DNA of 64,000 nt from Cyclobacteriaceae bacterium (GCA_020436085.1 JAGQYM010000003.1:85754-149753), one strand, 5' to 3'. Counted from the first letter of the stretch, positions 9,487-17,879 are shown. A program made the numbers and translations. Notes: generated from the letters alone by a model not told the origin.

Positions 9487-9569
9487 GCGCTATCTATGAA
9501 TGAAAGACTAATAATTCCTCGAAATATAGGCAAAACAACAACCCTCCGCTTTCTATTGAAATAAAATAC

Positions 9570-9605
9570 AAAAAAAGAAGCTGCTGCATGTGATGCAACA
9601 GCTTC
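9570..9605 (-). terminator. Rho-independent terminator after the csbD-lipoprotein unit
   Basis: GAAGCTGCTGCAT (9577-9589) and ATGCAACAGCTTC (9593-9605) form a 13-pair stem with one mismatch and a GTG loop, followed on the minus strand by a run of T. Confidence 0.88.
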
Positions 9606-9674
9606 GAAAATAACGACAAATCGTTTATAGACCTGCCGTTTCACCAGCCTACCCTACCGGCTCAAATCTTCAAC

Positions 9675-10091
9675 CTAGCTGGCGCCTTGGTCCTGACCCT
9701 TAATTTTCGCAGTCAGCTTTTCAATTTTACTTTTCACGTTATCGATCGTGCGATTTGCACCGTCCTTTACATCGTCCCAAGTCTCTTCGGTAGCATCCTC
9801 AACCTTATCGATTGTTCGCTCTAGTTCGGTTCGCTGTCCTGTTAGCTCTTCCTTGGTTTCGGTAAGCTCTTCCTTCATGTCTTCAGAGGCATTTTCGATA
9901 TCCTTCGAAACTTCATCAATTTTCTTGTCGATGTCATCTCTAAGATCACGAAGATTCTCCGCAATTGCTTCTCTATCCTGACGCATTTCATCAGCCAGCT
10001 CATTCGAGTCATTAGAAGCATTTGACTGGCCACACTGAAACATTACAGTGGACGCAAGTGCAATCGCTATTATTGAAATCAACTTTTTCAT
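9675..10091 (-). CDS. Coiled-coil lipoprotein
   Basis: From ATG 10091 the protein has 138 residues: MKKLISIIAIALAS begins a signal peptide ending in a loose lipobox (MFQC, Cys 19). After that comes a long charged helix of Glu/Asp/Lys heptads (residues about 30-125) such as EELTETKEELTGQRTELE. It is probably anchored in the envelope as an extended coiled coil. A longer reading frame reaches 10202 but would antisense nothing useful and buries the signal peptide, so I reject it. It follows csbD by 43 bases and ends in a strong terminator, so the pair are likely co-expressed under stress. No precise function is known to me. Confidence 0.8.
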   Translation of the reverse strand: MKKLISIIAIALASTVMFQCGQSNASNDSNELADEMRQDREAIAENLRDLRDDIDKKIDEVSKDIENASEDMKEELTETKEELTGQRTELERTIDKVEDATEETWDDVKDGANRTIDNVKSKIEKLTAKIKGQDQGAS

Positions 10092-10134
10092 ATTGGTGTA
10101 ATAATTTAAGTTTAAAATTGATTTGCGTTCAAGC

Positions 10135-10320
10135 CTACAGTGATTCAATCTCTCGTTGAATCTCATCCCTGGTCTTACCCAATTTTCTCTGAATCCGACC
10201 AATCAACTCTTCTTCCTTCCCCTCTGCAAACGAGAGGTCATCATCAGTAAGCTGACCATACTTTTGCTTCAACTTGCCCTTTAATTCATTCCAGTTTCCT
10301 TTAAATTCCAGCTTGTTCAT
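10135..10320 (-). CDS. CsbD family stress protein
   Basis: A 61-residue hydrophilic protein of the CsbD family, whose members are general-stress proteins of unknown biochemical role (sigma-B controlled in Bacillus). The family core is [20 protein letters not shown] followed by an Asp/Glu/Lys-rich helix. ATG start. First gene of a two-gene unit with the coiled-coil lipoprotein. A sigma-54-like element (10367-10382) sits at the right distance upstream. Confidence 0.9.
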   Translation of the reverse strand: MNKLEFKGNWNELKGKLKQKYGQLTDDDLSFAEGKEEELIGRIQRKLGKTRDEIQREIESL

Positions 10321-10366
10321 CTCTGTTTCGTTTTTAGGTTACTCTTACATTTTCACTTATCGATAA

Positions 10367-10383
10367 TGAAATATCCATGCCAA
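10367..10383 (-). promoter_or_regulatory. Possible sigma-54 promoter for csbD
   Basis: The minus strand reads TTGGCATGGATATTTCA. Against TGGCACGnnnnTTGCW it matches 10 of 12 defined positions with the required GG-N10-xC spacing. The mismatches are T for the C after GGCA and T for the -12 G. It would start RNA about 35 bases before the csbD ATG. The nearby sigma-54 activator makes this plausible, but the altered -12 G is a real weakness. Confidence 0.4.
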
Positions 10384-10514
10384 GGCCTGACGGTGTGAAA
10401 ATGCTCCTAAAATCGCCTGGAAACAGTGCTTATTTAGTATTCTCTAAGCAATGCCATTTTTTGACTGTTGAAAAAATTCCCCAATGTGAGGTGGAAATTC
10501 ACCCCAATAGAGGC

Positions 10515-12227
10515 CTAGTTAATAGGGAAACTTATGATAAATGTAGTCCCTTGATCGACTTTACTCTTAACCTCAATACCGATTCCGTGGCTATTGAGTA
10601 TACTTTGAGTAGACGTAAGACCCAACCCCATCCCTCCGTGCTTGGCAGTAAAGAATGGATCAAATAAATTATCGAGGCTCTCTTCGTCAATACCCTTGCC
10701 ATTATCCGAAATCAACATGAGCACCTGATCATCATTTCGTTCGATGGCGACATCAAGCACTCCCGTGCCGGAAGACATTGCCTCAATGGCGTTTACCATA
10801 ATGTTGAGCAAAGCAATCTTCACCAATTCCTTATCAACACTTACCAAGACTTCTTCACCTTCGAAGTGCCTTGTCAGTTTCATCTCATTAAGGCTAAGTC
10901 TGTCTTTGATCAAATCAATCGTTTCGTTGGCCAGGTCATCAATTCGAATCATGGAAAGCTGAAGTTCTCTGGGGCGCGAAGAATTCAATAGTTTGCTGAT
11001 CAACTCCTCTATCCGGTCAATATTTCTTTTTAAAATATCAACCGATATTCTTGTCGTCTCATTGTCTGGAATCTCTTCCTTTAGTTGATCAAGGGACAAG
11101 TTGAGATTTGTGAGGGGGTTGCGAACTTCATGGGCAATTGTCCTTGCCAGCTTTCCTGTGGTAGATAATTTTTCAGCTTGTATGAGATTACGTTCTGCCT
11201 TTTTGCGAAGTGTGATGTCATGAATAAGACCTTGATAGCAGTGCTCTCCAGTCAATTGGTCCGAAATAAATACACAGGTAATCAAACAAATTAGTTTTTT
11301 ACCTTTTGCATCTCTCAGAATAACTTCAAAGTCTCTGATTTGACCTTGCTTAACAATCTGCGTCTTAAATTCTTCAAATTTATTCTTGTCGAAGAAAAGC
11401 CTGTTCAATGAGAACCTATCCACCTCGTTGATAGGAATATTGAAGAGATCGTGAAGTGATTCATTAGCCTCAAGTATTTCAAAATCCTCATTGACAACAA
11501 AAATGGGATCGATCGACCGTTGGAAGAGCGACCGGTATCTCCTTTCCTTATAGTCGAGCTCAATGATTTTTTCTTTAAGTCTGCCCTGCGTCTTCCTCCT
11601 TCGCTGCAATTCTTGATAAATCAACCCATACAAAAAGCCAGAGGCACTAATGGCAATGAAACCATAAATCAAAAGTGTAAATGGCGCAATATTCTTAAGA
11701 CTATACTCCTCATCAAGGCGAGCCTGGAGTACCTCTTCTTCGAAAGTTGCAATCCGATCGCACAACCCACGAATTTTTTCCATGTTTTCTCTTCCAACAA
11801 TCAAAAGATTGGTTTCATACCGATCCATGAAGTGTTTGCTTTCCTCTTCATTCTTCAGGATTGTCTCGATAATGCGGTATTGCTTGTCGATCAGAAGACG
11901 AAGTGTATCTCCGCGTTTTCTTTGAATATCTTCTTCCAAAAACAGACTATCTAATTCCTTTAGCTCTTTGTAGATCGTCTCGACTGAGCTGTCATACGGC
12001 CGCAGAAACACATCGTCTTTAGTCAGTTGAAACCCTCGATGGCCAGTCTCCGCATCCTTTACTATTGACAATACTTTCTCGACTTGCGCAATTACATTGT
12101 TTGAATGTCGTACCCATTTTACTTCCTCCATGTACGCATTCACATTCCAATAGGCTGCCAAACTGATTCCAACCAGTAAAACTGCTATCGCAATAAAAAT
12201 CAGACTGTAGTAGTATTCTCTTTTCAT
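10515..12227 (-). CDS. CHASE3-PAS sensor histidine kinase
   Basis: Membrane sensor kinase of 570 residues. Order: transmembrane helix 8-27; extracytoplasmic CHASE3 region about 30-180 (signature DAETGHRGFQLTKDDVFLRP); transmembrane helix 183-204; coiled linker; PAS domain about 232-340; HisKA with the phosphorylated His 366 in ARTIAHEVRNPLTNL; GHKL ATPase with N box (LLNIMVNAIEAM), DNGKGID and GGMGLGLTSTQSI. The best start is ATG 12227; a GTG two codons upstream is possible. It carries no receiver, so its partner should be separate; the sigma-54 regulator at 13.0-14.4 kb is the natural candidate. Confidence 0.93.
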   Translation of the reverse strand: MKREYYYSLIFIAIAVLLVGISLAAYWNVNAYMEEVKWVRHSNNVIAQVEKVLSIVKDAETGHRGFQLTKDDVFLRPYDSSVETIYKELKELDSLFLEEDIQRKRGDTLRLLIDKQYRIIETILKNEEESKHFMDRYETNLLIVGRENMEKIRGLCDRIATFEEEVLQARLDEEYSLKNIAPFTLLIYGFIAISASGFLYGLIYQELQRRRKTQGRLKEKIIELDYKERRYRSLFQRSIDPIFVVNEDFEILEANESLHDLFNIPINEVDRFSLNRLFFDKNKFEEFKTQIVKQGQIRDFEVILRDAKGKKLICLITCVFISDQLTGEHCYQGLIHDITLRKKAERNLIQAEKLSTTGKLARTIAHEVRNPLTNLNLSLDQLKEEIPDNETTRISVDILKRNIDRIEELISKLLNSSRPRELQLSMIRIDDLANETIDLIKDRLSLNEMKLTRHFEGEEVLVSVDKELVKIALLNIMVNAIEAMSSGTGVLDVAIERNDDQVLMLISDNGKGIDEESLDNLFDPFFTAKHGGMGLGLTSTQSILNSHGIGIEVKSKVDQGTTFIISFPIN

Positions 12228-12242
12228 AATCACAAACTAAAC

Positions 12243-12257
12243 TCCACACTTTGTGGA
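12243..12257. repeat. Short palindrome in the kinase leader
   Basis: TCCACA-CTT-TGTGGA is a perfect 6-base inverted repeat 16 bases before the kinase ATG. It might be an operator; it is short enough to be chance. Confidence 0.35.
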
Positions 12258-12320
12258 ATCGATACCACATACCTCCTCAGCAAAAGGTCCTAAATGCAAT
12301 GATTTTAAACAATCCCTTTC

Positions 12321-12335
12321 TGGCATCAAGTTGCA
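12321..12335 (+). promoter_or_regulatory. Sigma-54-like element before the outer-membrane barrel gene
   Basis: TGGCATCAAGTTGCA carries both TGGCA and TTGCA half-elements, 34 bases before the ATG. The GG to GC spacing is 9 bases, one less than sigma-54 requires, so it may be non-functional or coincidental. Confidence 0.25.
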
Positions 12336-12368
12336 TACATGAAGCCTGAACTAAATCAAGCATAAATT

Positions 12369-12992
12369 ATGAAAACTAACTTTAAGATTATTATCGGAAC
12401 AATAGCAGTGGTTGCCTTGTCGCTTTCCTCTGCTTATGCTCAAAATCCGAGAATGGGTATCAAGGGAGGGCTCAACATAAGTAACCTTTATGTGGATGAT
12501 GTAAATGATGAAAATTCACGAATTGGATTCAATGCAGGATTCTACGGCCAACCCATTTCTTCAGATGTATTCGCGCTGCAAACTGAATTGTTGTATTCAA
12601 CTAAAGGTTCGGAAAATGAATACGATGGATTTGTTGATCAGAATGTAAAATTCAATCTCAACTACCTCGAGGTGCCAGTACTTGCTGTGTTTAAACTTGG
12701 CAATACCGCTGAGCTTCACGCTGGTGGATACGGAGGTTACCTTCTTGGAGCCAATGTTAAATACAGTGGCGACTTAATAAGTGGTGGTGAGGATTTGGAT
12801 CGCGACAATTTTGAAACTGTGGATTATGGATTAATTGGAGGTGTTGGGTTCAACTTTGGCGATGTTCAAATTGGCGCACGCTATAACTACGGCCTGAGGC
12901 AACTAGCAAAAACCGACAATGCGAAAGACATTCTGGGCAATTCGAAAAACTCAGTTGCGAATGTCTACATCGCTTTTAATTTCAACCAATAA
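12369..12992 (+). CDS. Outer-membrane beta-barrel protein (PorT-like family)
   Basis: A 207-residue secreted protein with a signal peptide ending SSAYA-QNP near residue 24. It is followed by alternating strands typical of the Bacteroidota OMP_b-brl_2 family: MGIKGGLNISNLY at the start, YLEVPVLAVFKL in the middle, GLIGGVGFNFGDVQIGARYN and a last strand NVYIAFNFNQ ending in an aromatic-polar pattern. It probably forms an 8-strand barrel in the outer membrane; the ligand is unknown. It lies between a histidine kinase and a sigma-54 regulator and shares a bidirectional terminator with the latter, so it may be their target. Confidence 0.85.
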   Translation: MKTNFKIIIGTIAVVALSLSSAYAQNPRMGIKGGLNISNLYVDDVNDENSRIGFNAGFYGQPISSDVFALQTELLYSTKGSENEYDGFVDQNVKFNLNYLEVPVLAVFKLGNTAELHAGGYGGYLLGANVKYSGDLISGGEDLDRDNFETVDYGLIGGVGFNFGDVQIGARYNYGLRQLAKTDNAKDILGNSKNSVANVYIAFNFNQ

Positions 12993-13003
12993 CCGAACGA
13001 AGG

Positions 13004-13033
13004 AAACTATAGGAGCAAGTGCTCCTATAGTTT
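13004..13033. terminator. Bidirectional terminator shared by barrel and regulator genes
   Basis: AAACTATAGGAGCA (13004-13017) and TGCTCCTATAGTTT (13020-13033) form a 14-pair perfect stem around an AG. It sits between converging genes, and its right arm contains the stop and last two codons of the response regulator. Confidence 0.85.
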
Positions 13034-14407
13034 TATGTCGTAAGCTTTCAGTTTGTTGTACAAAGTCTTCCGATCAATTTTCAACACTTCGGCTGCCTTA
13101 CTTTTATTGAATCCTGTTTTCTCCAGAACATCAATTATAGCCTGCCGTTCCGCACTCCCGGTCACCGCTTTCAGAATATTATCTTCAGAACCATTAGCCC
13201 CAATATTTGCTTGCGACAAATGTACGTGAGTAGATGAATTCAGAATTTCACCTGGCAGATGATCTTTTTCAATTTCATCACCACCACAAAGTAGGACTGC
13301 GCGCTTAACCACGTTGTTAAGCTCTCTCAAGTTGCCATACCAATGGTATTCATTAAGATGCCCTTCCACCTCTTTCGAGAAGGATTTGACACTCTTATTT
13401 AGTGACTTATTTGCTTTGTTAAGAAAGTGTTTTGCGAACAACATGATATCTTCTTTGCGCTGACGCAGCGGTGACAATTCTATCTTAAATTCATTCAGCC
13501 TGTGGTAAAGATCTTCGCGGAATTTTCCTTCCTTAACCGCTTCGGTTAAATCTTCGTTGGTCGCCACCACAATTCGTACATCGATTGGAACTACTTTGGA
13601 TCCTCCAATTCTTCTGATATTTCTTTCCTGCAAAACCCTGAGCAGTTTCACCTGGTTCTCATAAGATAGATTTCCGATCTCATCAAGAAACAAAGTTCCC
13701 GAGTCCGCCAGCTCAAACGTTCCGGCCTTATCAATAACTGCTCCCGTAAAAGCTCCCTTGACGTGACCAAAGAGTTCGCTCCCGGCCAACTCATTTGGCA
13801 ACGCCCCGCAGTCAAGCGCCACAAATGGCTTTCCTTGGCGATTACTTTTTTGATGAATCGCTTTGGCTACATACTCTTTGCCAGTTCCTGTTTCACCAGA
13901 GATAATTACTGACATATCTGAAGGCGCCACCAGTTCGATGTGCTTCTTCACGGTTTCTGCTTGTGGGCTTACGCCATCGACATACACCACTTGCGATTGT
14001 CCACTGGTAGTCTTCTTTTTGGATTGCGTTGACCTCTTACCTTCCTCCTTCTTTGAGATCGCCTCTTTGATCGTCATTAAAATCTCATCTGGATACAAGG
14101 GTTTAACCACGTAGTCATCAGCTCCATGCTTAAAAGTATCAACAGCAGTTTTCACATCAGAATAACCAGTGATGATAACAATGGCGGCACCAGGTTGAAT
14201 CAATCGCACTCTCTGTATCATCTCTACACCATTAGTGTCTGGCAGGCGATAGTCACAAAGAATCAAAGCAAATTCCTCCTTCTTCAATTTACCTACTGCA
14301 TCATCTCCGTTGTGAGCAACAGTAACTGAAAATCCCTTTTTGCCAAGAAAATTTGAAACAAGTGTACAAATATCCTTGTCATCATCTACTACAAGAATTG
14401 ATTGCAT
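13025..14407 (-). CDS. Sigma-54-dependent response regulator (NtrC type)
   Basis: A 460-residue activator of sigma-54 promoters. Residues 1-120: receiver with phosphorylated Asp in LILCDYRLPDTNG. Residues about 145-370: AAA+ domain with Walker A SGETGTGKEYVAK, the sigma-54-contacting GAFTGA in KGAFTGAVIDKAG and Walker B GTLFLDEIGNLS. Residues about 415-460: Fis-type helix-turn-helix (FNKSKAAEVLKIDRKTLYNK). All ATPase and sigma-54 contact elements are intact, so it should be active. It follows a lone receiver gene by 37 bases (one unit). The kinase gene lies beyond the barrel gene on the same strand. ATG start. Confidence 0.95.
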   Translation of the reverse strand: MQSILVVDDDKDICTLVSNFLGKKGFSVTVAHNGDDAVGKLKKEEFALILCDYRLPDTNGVEMIQRVRLIQPGAAIVIITGYSDVKTAVDTFKHGADDYVVKPLYPDEILMTIKEAISKKEEGKRSTQSKKKTTSGQSQVVYVDGVSPQAETVKKHIELVAPSDMSVIISGETGTGKEYVAKAIHQKSNRQGKPFVALDCGALPNELAGSELFGHVKGAFTGAVIDKAGTFELADSGTLFLDEIGNLSYENQVKLLRVLQERNIRRIGGSKVVPIDVRIVVATNEDLTEAVKEGKFREDLYHRLNEFKIELSPLRQRKEDIMLFAKHFLNKANKSLNKSVKSFSKEVEGHLNEYHWYGNLRELNNVVKRAVLLCGGDEIEKDHLPGEILNSSTHVHLSQANIGANGSEDNILKAVTGSAERQAIIDVLEKTGFNKSKAAEVLKIDRKTLYNKLKAYDIKL

Positions 14408-14444
14408 AAAAAATGATTTATTAAAAATTCAGGAGGTTCTTATC

Positions 14445-14798
14445 CTACCTAAGGTCCAAATCGTTGAGCGCAGAAAGAACAATGCTGCGGCTAAACGGCT
14501 TTTTTATTAAATAGTCGGCACCCTCCTTGGAAGCCTTGGCTAATCCCGAATCAAAAGCACTGATAACTATTACTTTTGTATCACTATCCTTTTCCTTTAT
14601 CAACGGAATTAATTGAGAACCGATGCCATCTGGCAAGTTCAAATCGATAAACGCGCTATCATATCTTTCGGTGGATAGCCTCTCGCGAGCATCTTCAAGA
14701 TTGAGCACATAGGTGGTTTCAAAACCCTCTTTCGCAAGAATTTGGGAAAGAAGTATGCAGATATCCTCCTCGTCATCTACCAGTAAAACTTTTGACAT
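14445..14798 (-). CDS. Single-domain response regulator
   Basis: A 117-residue lone CheY-like receiver: acidic pocket VDDEED near the start, phosphorylated Asp in AFIDLNLPDG (about 51) and the conserved Lys in LIKKPFS. It has no output domain, so it probably works by protein contact or as a phosphate sink or relay. First gene of a unit with the sigma-54 regulator, with which it shares an unseen promoter in the 278-base gap upstream. ATG start. Confidence 0.92.
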   Translation of the reverse strand: MSKVLLVDDEEDICILLSQILAKEGFETTYVLNLEDARERLSTERYDSAFIDLNLPDGIGSQLIPLIKEKDSDTKVIVISAFDSGLAKASKEGADYLIKKPFSRSIVLSALNDLDLR

Positions 14799-15028
14799 CT
14801 TACCCGATTAAAACACAACACATATTTTCACGTGATGTAACAGCCTAACTAGCTATTACTAGAATTTAAATTAGAAAAAATAGTGCCAAAGACTAAATCC
14901 AACTTCGAGACATCTAATAAAGGTAATTGTACCGATGTCGGTTTAAAATTCCACAATATTTTGTAGAGTAATTTCCACAGGAAGACTCACTTGCCACTCA
15001 AATTGAACGAATCACAAGCATTTCTCAA

Positions 15029-15062
15029 TTGGCACAGTTGTTTGAGACTAGTTCTGAAACAA
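15029..15062 (+). promoter_or_regulatory. Sigma-54-like -24 element and imperfect inverted repeat before the Lmo0937-type gene
   Basis: TTGGCAC (15029-15035) is a perfect -24 element; the -12 position reads TTTGA instead of TTGCW, so the match is 9 of 12. It would place the RNA start about 20 bases before the ATG at 15077. TTGTTTGAGA (15038-15047) and TCTGAAACAA (15053-15062) overlap it as an inverted repeat with one mismatch, a possible operator. Confidence 0.3.
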
Positions 15063-15076
15063 ACGCAAAAAACTTT

Positions 15077-15229
15077 ATGAGTGAATTACTGTATCTGATT
15101 GCCGTCATCCTGTTGATAGGATGGTTGCTTGGCTTTTTTGTATTCAGCCTGGGAAGTATCATCCATGTGCTTCTCGTGTTTGCTGTCATTGCGGTGCTAT
15201 TTCGACTGATACGCGGTCGGGGTGTTTAA
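15077..15229 (+). CDS. Lmo0937-type mini membrane protein
   Basis: Fifty residues with two hydrophobic helices, LLYLIAVILLIGWLLGFFVF and IIHVLLVFAVIAVLFRLI, ending in a basic RGRGV. This pattern is that of the Lmo0937 (DUF5670) family of stress-associated membrane peptides. The frame can be extended upstream to a TTG at 15029, but that codon lies in a promoter-like element; ATG 15077 gives the family's usual start and length. It ends the stress and signalling island. Its biochemical role is unknown. Confidence 0.75.
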   Translation: MSELLYLIAVILLIGWLLGFFVFSLGSIIHVLLVFAVIAVLFRLIRGRGV

Positions 15230-15282
15230 GCCTTTCGATGCATACGCAAATAAATTCCTAACCATGTATATTTGGCCCCTTT

Positions 15283-16230
15283 ATGGGGAACCGAATAGCC
15301 ATCATTGACCTTGGGACCAACACATTCCACTTGCTCATCGTTGACGTTAATCAACCTGGCTATCGCATAGTTCATCGCGAGCGCCAGGCGGCGAAGCTCG
15401 GAAAGAAAGGCATCAATGAGGGAATCATTACGGAAGATGCATTTCAGCGGGCATCAAAAACAATTGCTGCATTCAAGGCATCAATCGATAGCATGGCCGT
15501 TGATGACATCTACGCGTTTGGAACAAGTGCATTGAGAAGCGCGAGTAACCAAAAAGGAATCATCGAGCAGATAAAAACAAAACATGCGATTGATGTGAAT
15601 GTGATCACAGGTGATGAGGAGGCCCGATTAATTTTTGAAGGTGTGAAATCCGCGTTGACTTTTGGCGGCAAATCTCTTGTGATGGATATAGGAGGTGGCA
15701 GTGTGGAATTCATTATTGGAGACGATAGCCAAATCTACTGGAAGCAAAGTTTTGAGATTGGAGCCCAAAGGTTACTTGAGATGTATCATCAACACGATCC
15801 AATTTCACAAAAGGAAACCCAAGACCTTTATCAGCACTTTGATGAGGTCCTCCCTCCATTATTTCACGCCCTGGCAGAATATGAACCAGAAGCATTAGTC
15901 GGTTCTTCTGGGACATTTGATACGCTTAGTGACATCTATTGTATTGAGAAAGGAATTACCAAAGATTCAAACGCGCCAGAGACACCGCTGTCATTTGAAG
16001 GGTTCAGGCAAATCTTCAGGGAACTGCTTGTCAGAAACCGTGAGCAGCGAATGGCTATTCCAGGTATGATAGAACTGCGTGTGGATATGATTGTAGTGGC
16101 TTGCTGCCTGATCGACTACGTCACTAAAAAATATTCTTTCAATAAAATTCGTGTGTCAAGCTATGCCTTGAAGGAAGGCGTGTTGGCCGATCTTTTGAAA
16201 AGAAAAGCCTCGAAGGTCAAAGCCGGTTAG
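15283..16230 (+). CDS. Ppx/GppA family phosphatase
   Basis: Cytoplasmic actin-like ATPase-fold enzyme of the exopolyphosphatase/guanosine pentaphosphatase family, hydrolysing polyphosphate or pppGpp. N-terminal phosphate loop IAIIDLGTNTFHLLIVD, second loop VMDIGGGSVEFIIGD and catalytic Glu region FGTSALRSASN. At 315 residues it has only the two-lobed core, without the HD-like and C-terminal domains of 500-residue Ppx, so it could favour either substrate. ATG start. Its last codons contribute one arm of the inverted repeat at 16207-16246. Confidence 0.9.
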   Translation: MGNRIAIIDLGTNTFHLLIVDVNQPGYRIVHRERQAAKLGKKGINEGIITEDAFQRASKTIAAFKASIDSMAVDDIYAFGTSALRSASNQKGIIEQIKTKHAIDVNVITGDEEARLIFEGVKSALTFGGKSLVMDIGGGSVEFIIGDDSQIYWKQSFEIGAQRLLEMYHQHDPISQKETQDLYQHFDEVLPPLFHALAEYEPEALVGSSGTFDTLSDIYCIEKGITKDSNAPETPLSFEGFRQIFRELLVRNREQRMAIPGMIELRVDMIVVACCLIDYVTKKYSFNKIRVSSYALKEGVLADLLKRKASKVKAG

Positions 16231-16246
16231 CTCATTCCTTCGAGGC
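16207..16246 (-). terminator. Probable terminator of the MuiA-like gene, embedded in the ppx end
   Basis: GCCTCGAAGG (16207-16216) and CCTTCGAGGC (16237-16246) form a 10-pair stem with a 20-base loop containing the ppx stop. The minus strand continues into TTTTCTTTT, fitting termination of the leftward gene. The long loop makes this less certain. Confidence 0.55.
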
Positions 16247-16256
16247 TACTATCGGT

Positions 16257-17879
16257 TTACAATCCTGAAACTTGCTTGTCCTTCGGGTATTTTACCTCGT
16301 ATCGGAAACCCATCTTCCGCGTTTCATTGGGTTGAAGGGTCAGGCTCCACACCATCTTTCCCGTTTTCGCATCAAATCGTGAACCACCAATATCGAGAGG
16401 ATTTACTTCAATCTGACTGTTCTTGGAAATTGGCATTTGATCCTCAACTGTAATCTTCACAGGCTCGCTCTTTGTATTCCTTACAGATATCTCCCATACA
16501 TGCTCCTCCCGTTGGTTAGATCCTATCACTCGCTTTGTAGTCAAATCCTTGAGTTCTTCTCTCTTCACAACAATTCTTGTATCCCGGCCAAGCGAAACAG
16601 ATAGCGTATCCTGAATATTGTTGGGATCGATAAACGTCTTTCCAACATAAGTACCCTCAAAAAAGATATTTGCATCACCTGGAAGCAAATCAAAATCTTC
16701 CCATCCGGTAGCTTTTGCAATCAGGAATGCATCAGTATCCAACTTAGGTACCACAGAATAATTGTAGGTAGCCTTCACTTCATGATTCTTTATATCCACC
16801 AATGTAGGCTTGGAAGAAGATTCAACCGTGTATGGCAATGGAATTTCAAACTCAGTGTTTAGAGAAGTTTGTATCGAGGTTGTTTCGATTGTCGTTGCTG
16901 AAAATCCCATTGACTTCCTCTCCCGTTCCAAATCATCAGCTGTTACCACTATTTCATTTAATTCGCTTGCAGCAGGCATCGCTTTACCGAGACTTCTTTT
17001 GCGATATTCATACGCAACCGGATTGTAGAAATCAAGGAACCATGGAAAAAGTTCAGGCTTGAGTCCCCCCTGGTTTGGATTAGCTGTTGACAATTTCAAC
17101 TTCACATTCTTCCACACTTCGCCTGTGCTTTGATACACGTTGGCTCTGTAAGCAAGCTGAACGGGACTTTTTGTATTCATGGCTCTTAGGTCATAAACAG
17201 GATTCCATCCAGCATTTGACACGATATAACTCACCTCCAGTGACGCAGATGTGGCAGCCGAAGCAGAAACGCTCACAACGATCTCACTTGTGTTTCTACT
17301 ATAAAGTTCATTTTCAGAATTGATCTGCCTTTGCAATCGAACAATGTGATTATTGATTTTCTTAATCTTTTCATCCTGCATCACCTTGGAAGTCAAGATA
17401 TCCCCAAGGCGACTCCTGTAAAAGTCGGCCATTGCCTTTAGTTCATTTACAGTCAGGTTCTGACTGGTGCCCCCTATCTTCTGGTTGCTAAGCAGCATTT
17501 GCTCTTCCTTATTCAGAATCTCCTTCTGGCTCTGCTCTATAGTGAGCTGCTTTTGATAGTGCTCCAGCGAGTCTTTCAGAAGCTTTAACTTATCAGGTAT
17601 GTTGAATTCATTGAGATAATTCTGCTGATGACGAATGCCAAGGATGGTAAAACTACCTTTGCCAGCCACCTGCACACTGGTGGGATCCAACTGTGACGTA
17701 AGACCTGATATGATCAGTTCAGTTTTACCCGCGTCAAGTCGTGACTTCACCTCTCTTGTCACTTGTGCCTGGCTTAAAAATACCGTGACATCTGTAATCT
17801 GGCTATCCACCTTTTTCTCCTGCTGCGCAAAACCCGTAGTCCAGCCGAGAATTAATATAAATGCAATTGATTTCTTCAT
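16257..17879 (-). CDS. MuiA-like DUF4139/DUF4140 protein with SusC-plug-like segment
   Basis: A 540-residue secreted protein. Signal peptide 1-19 (ends GFAQQ); N-terminal DUF4140 region about 25-125 (ITDVTVFLSQAQVTREV) with a coiled coil at 95-190; then the DUF4139 beta-rich region from about 200 to the end (VSYIVSNAGWNPVYDLRA, WEISVRNTKSEPVKITVEDQ). The family is named after a Pseudomonas mucoidy-inhibitor locus; no enzymatic activity is established. Residues 306-331 hold ELNEIVVTADDLERERKSMG, strikingly like the plug signature of SusC/RagA transporters. ATG start; divergent from the Ldh-type gene. Confidence 0.85.
   Translation of the reverse strand: MKKSIAFILILGWTTGFAQQEKKVDSQITDVTVFLSQAQVTREVKSRLDAGKTELIISGLTSQLDPTSVQVAGKGSFTILGIRHQQNYLNEFNIPDKLKLLKDSLEHYQKQLTIEQSQKEILNKEEQMLLSNQKIGGTSQNLTVNELKAMADFYRSRLGDILTSKVMQDEKIKKINNHIVRLQRQINSENELYSRNTSEIVVSVSASAATSASLEVSYIVSNAGWNPVYDLRAMNTKSPVQLAYRANVYQSTGEVWKNVKLKLSTANPNQGGLKPELFPWFLDFYNPVAYEYRKRSLGKAMPAASELNEIVVTADDLERERKSMGFSATTIETTSIQTSLNTEFEIPLPYTVESSSKPTLVDIKNHEVKATYNYSVVPKLDTDAFLIAKATGWEDFDLLPGDANIFFEGTYVGKTFIDPNNIQDTLSVSLGRDTRIVVKREELKDLTTKRVIGSNQREEHVWEISVRNTKSEPVKITVEDQMPISKNSQIEVNPLDIGGSRFDAKTGKMVWSLTLQPNETRKMGFRYEVKYPKDKQVSGL

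Noticed and set aside
9675-10202. Longer version of the coiled-coil lipoprotein
   Set aside because: The extra 37 N-terminal residues read through the csbD end and would place the lipoprotein signal internally.
10377-10667. 96-codon frame in the gap between csbD and the kinase
   Set aside because: Half of it is antisense to the kinase ATPase domain, it starts inside the candidate csbD promoter, and it has no recognisable features.
15029-15076. TTG-started extension of the Lmo0937-type protein
   Set aside because: The added residues are polar and unlike the family, and the TTG lies in a promoter-like element; ATG 15077 gives the normal product.
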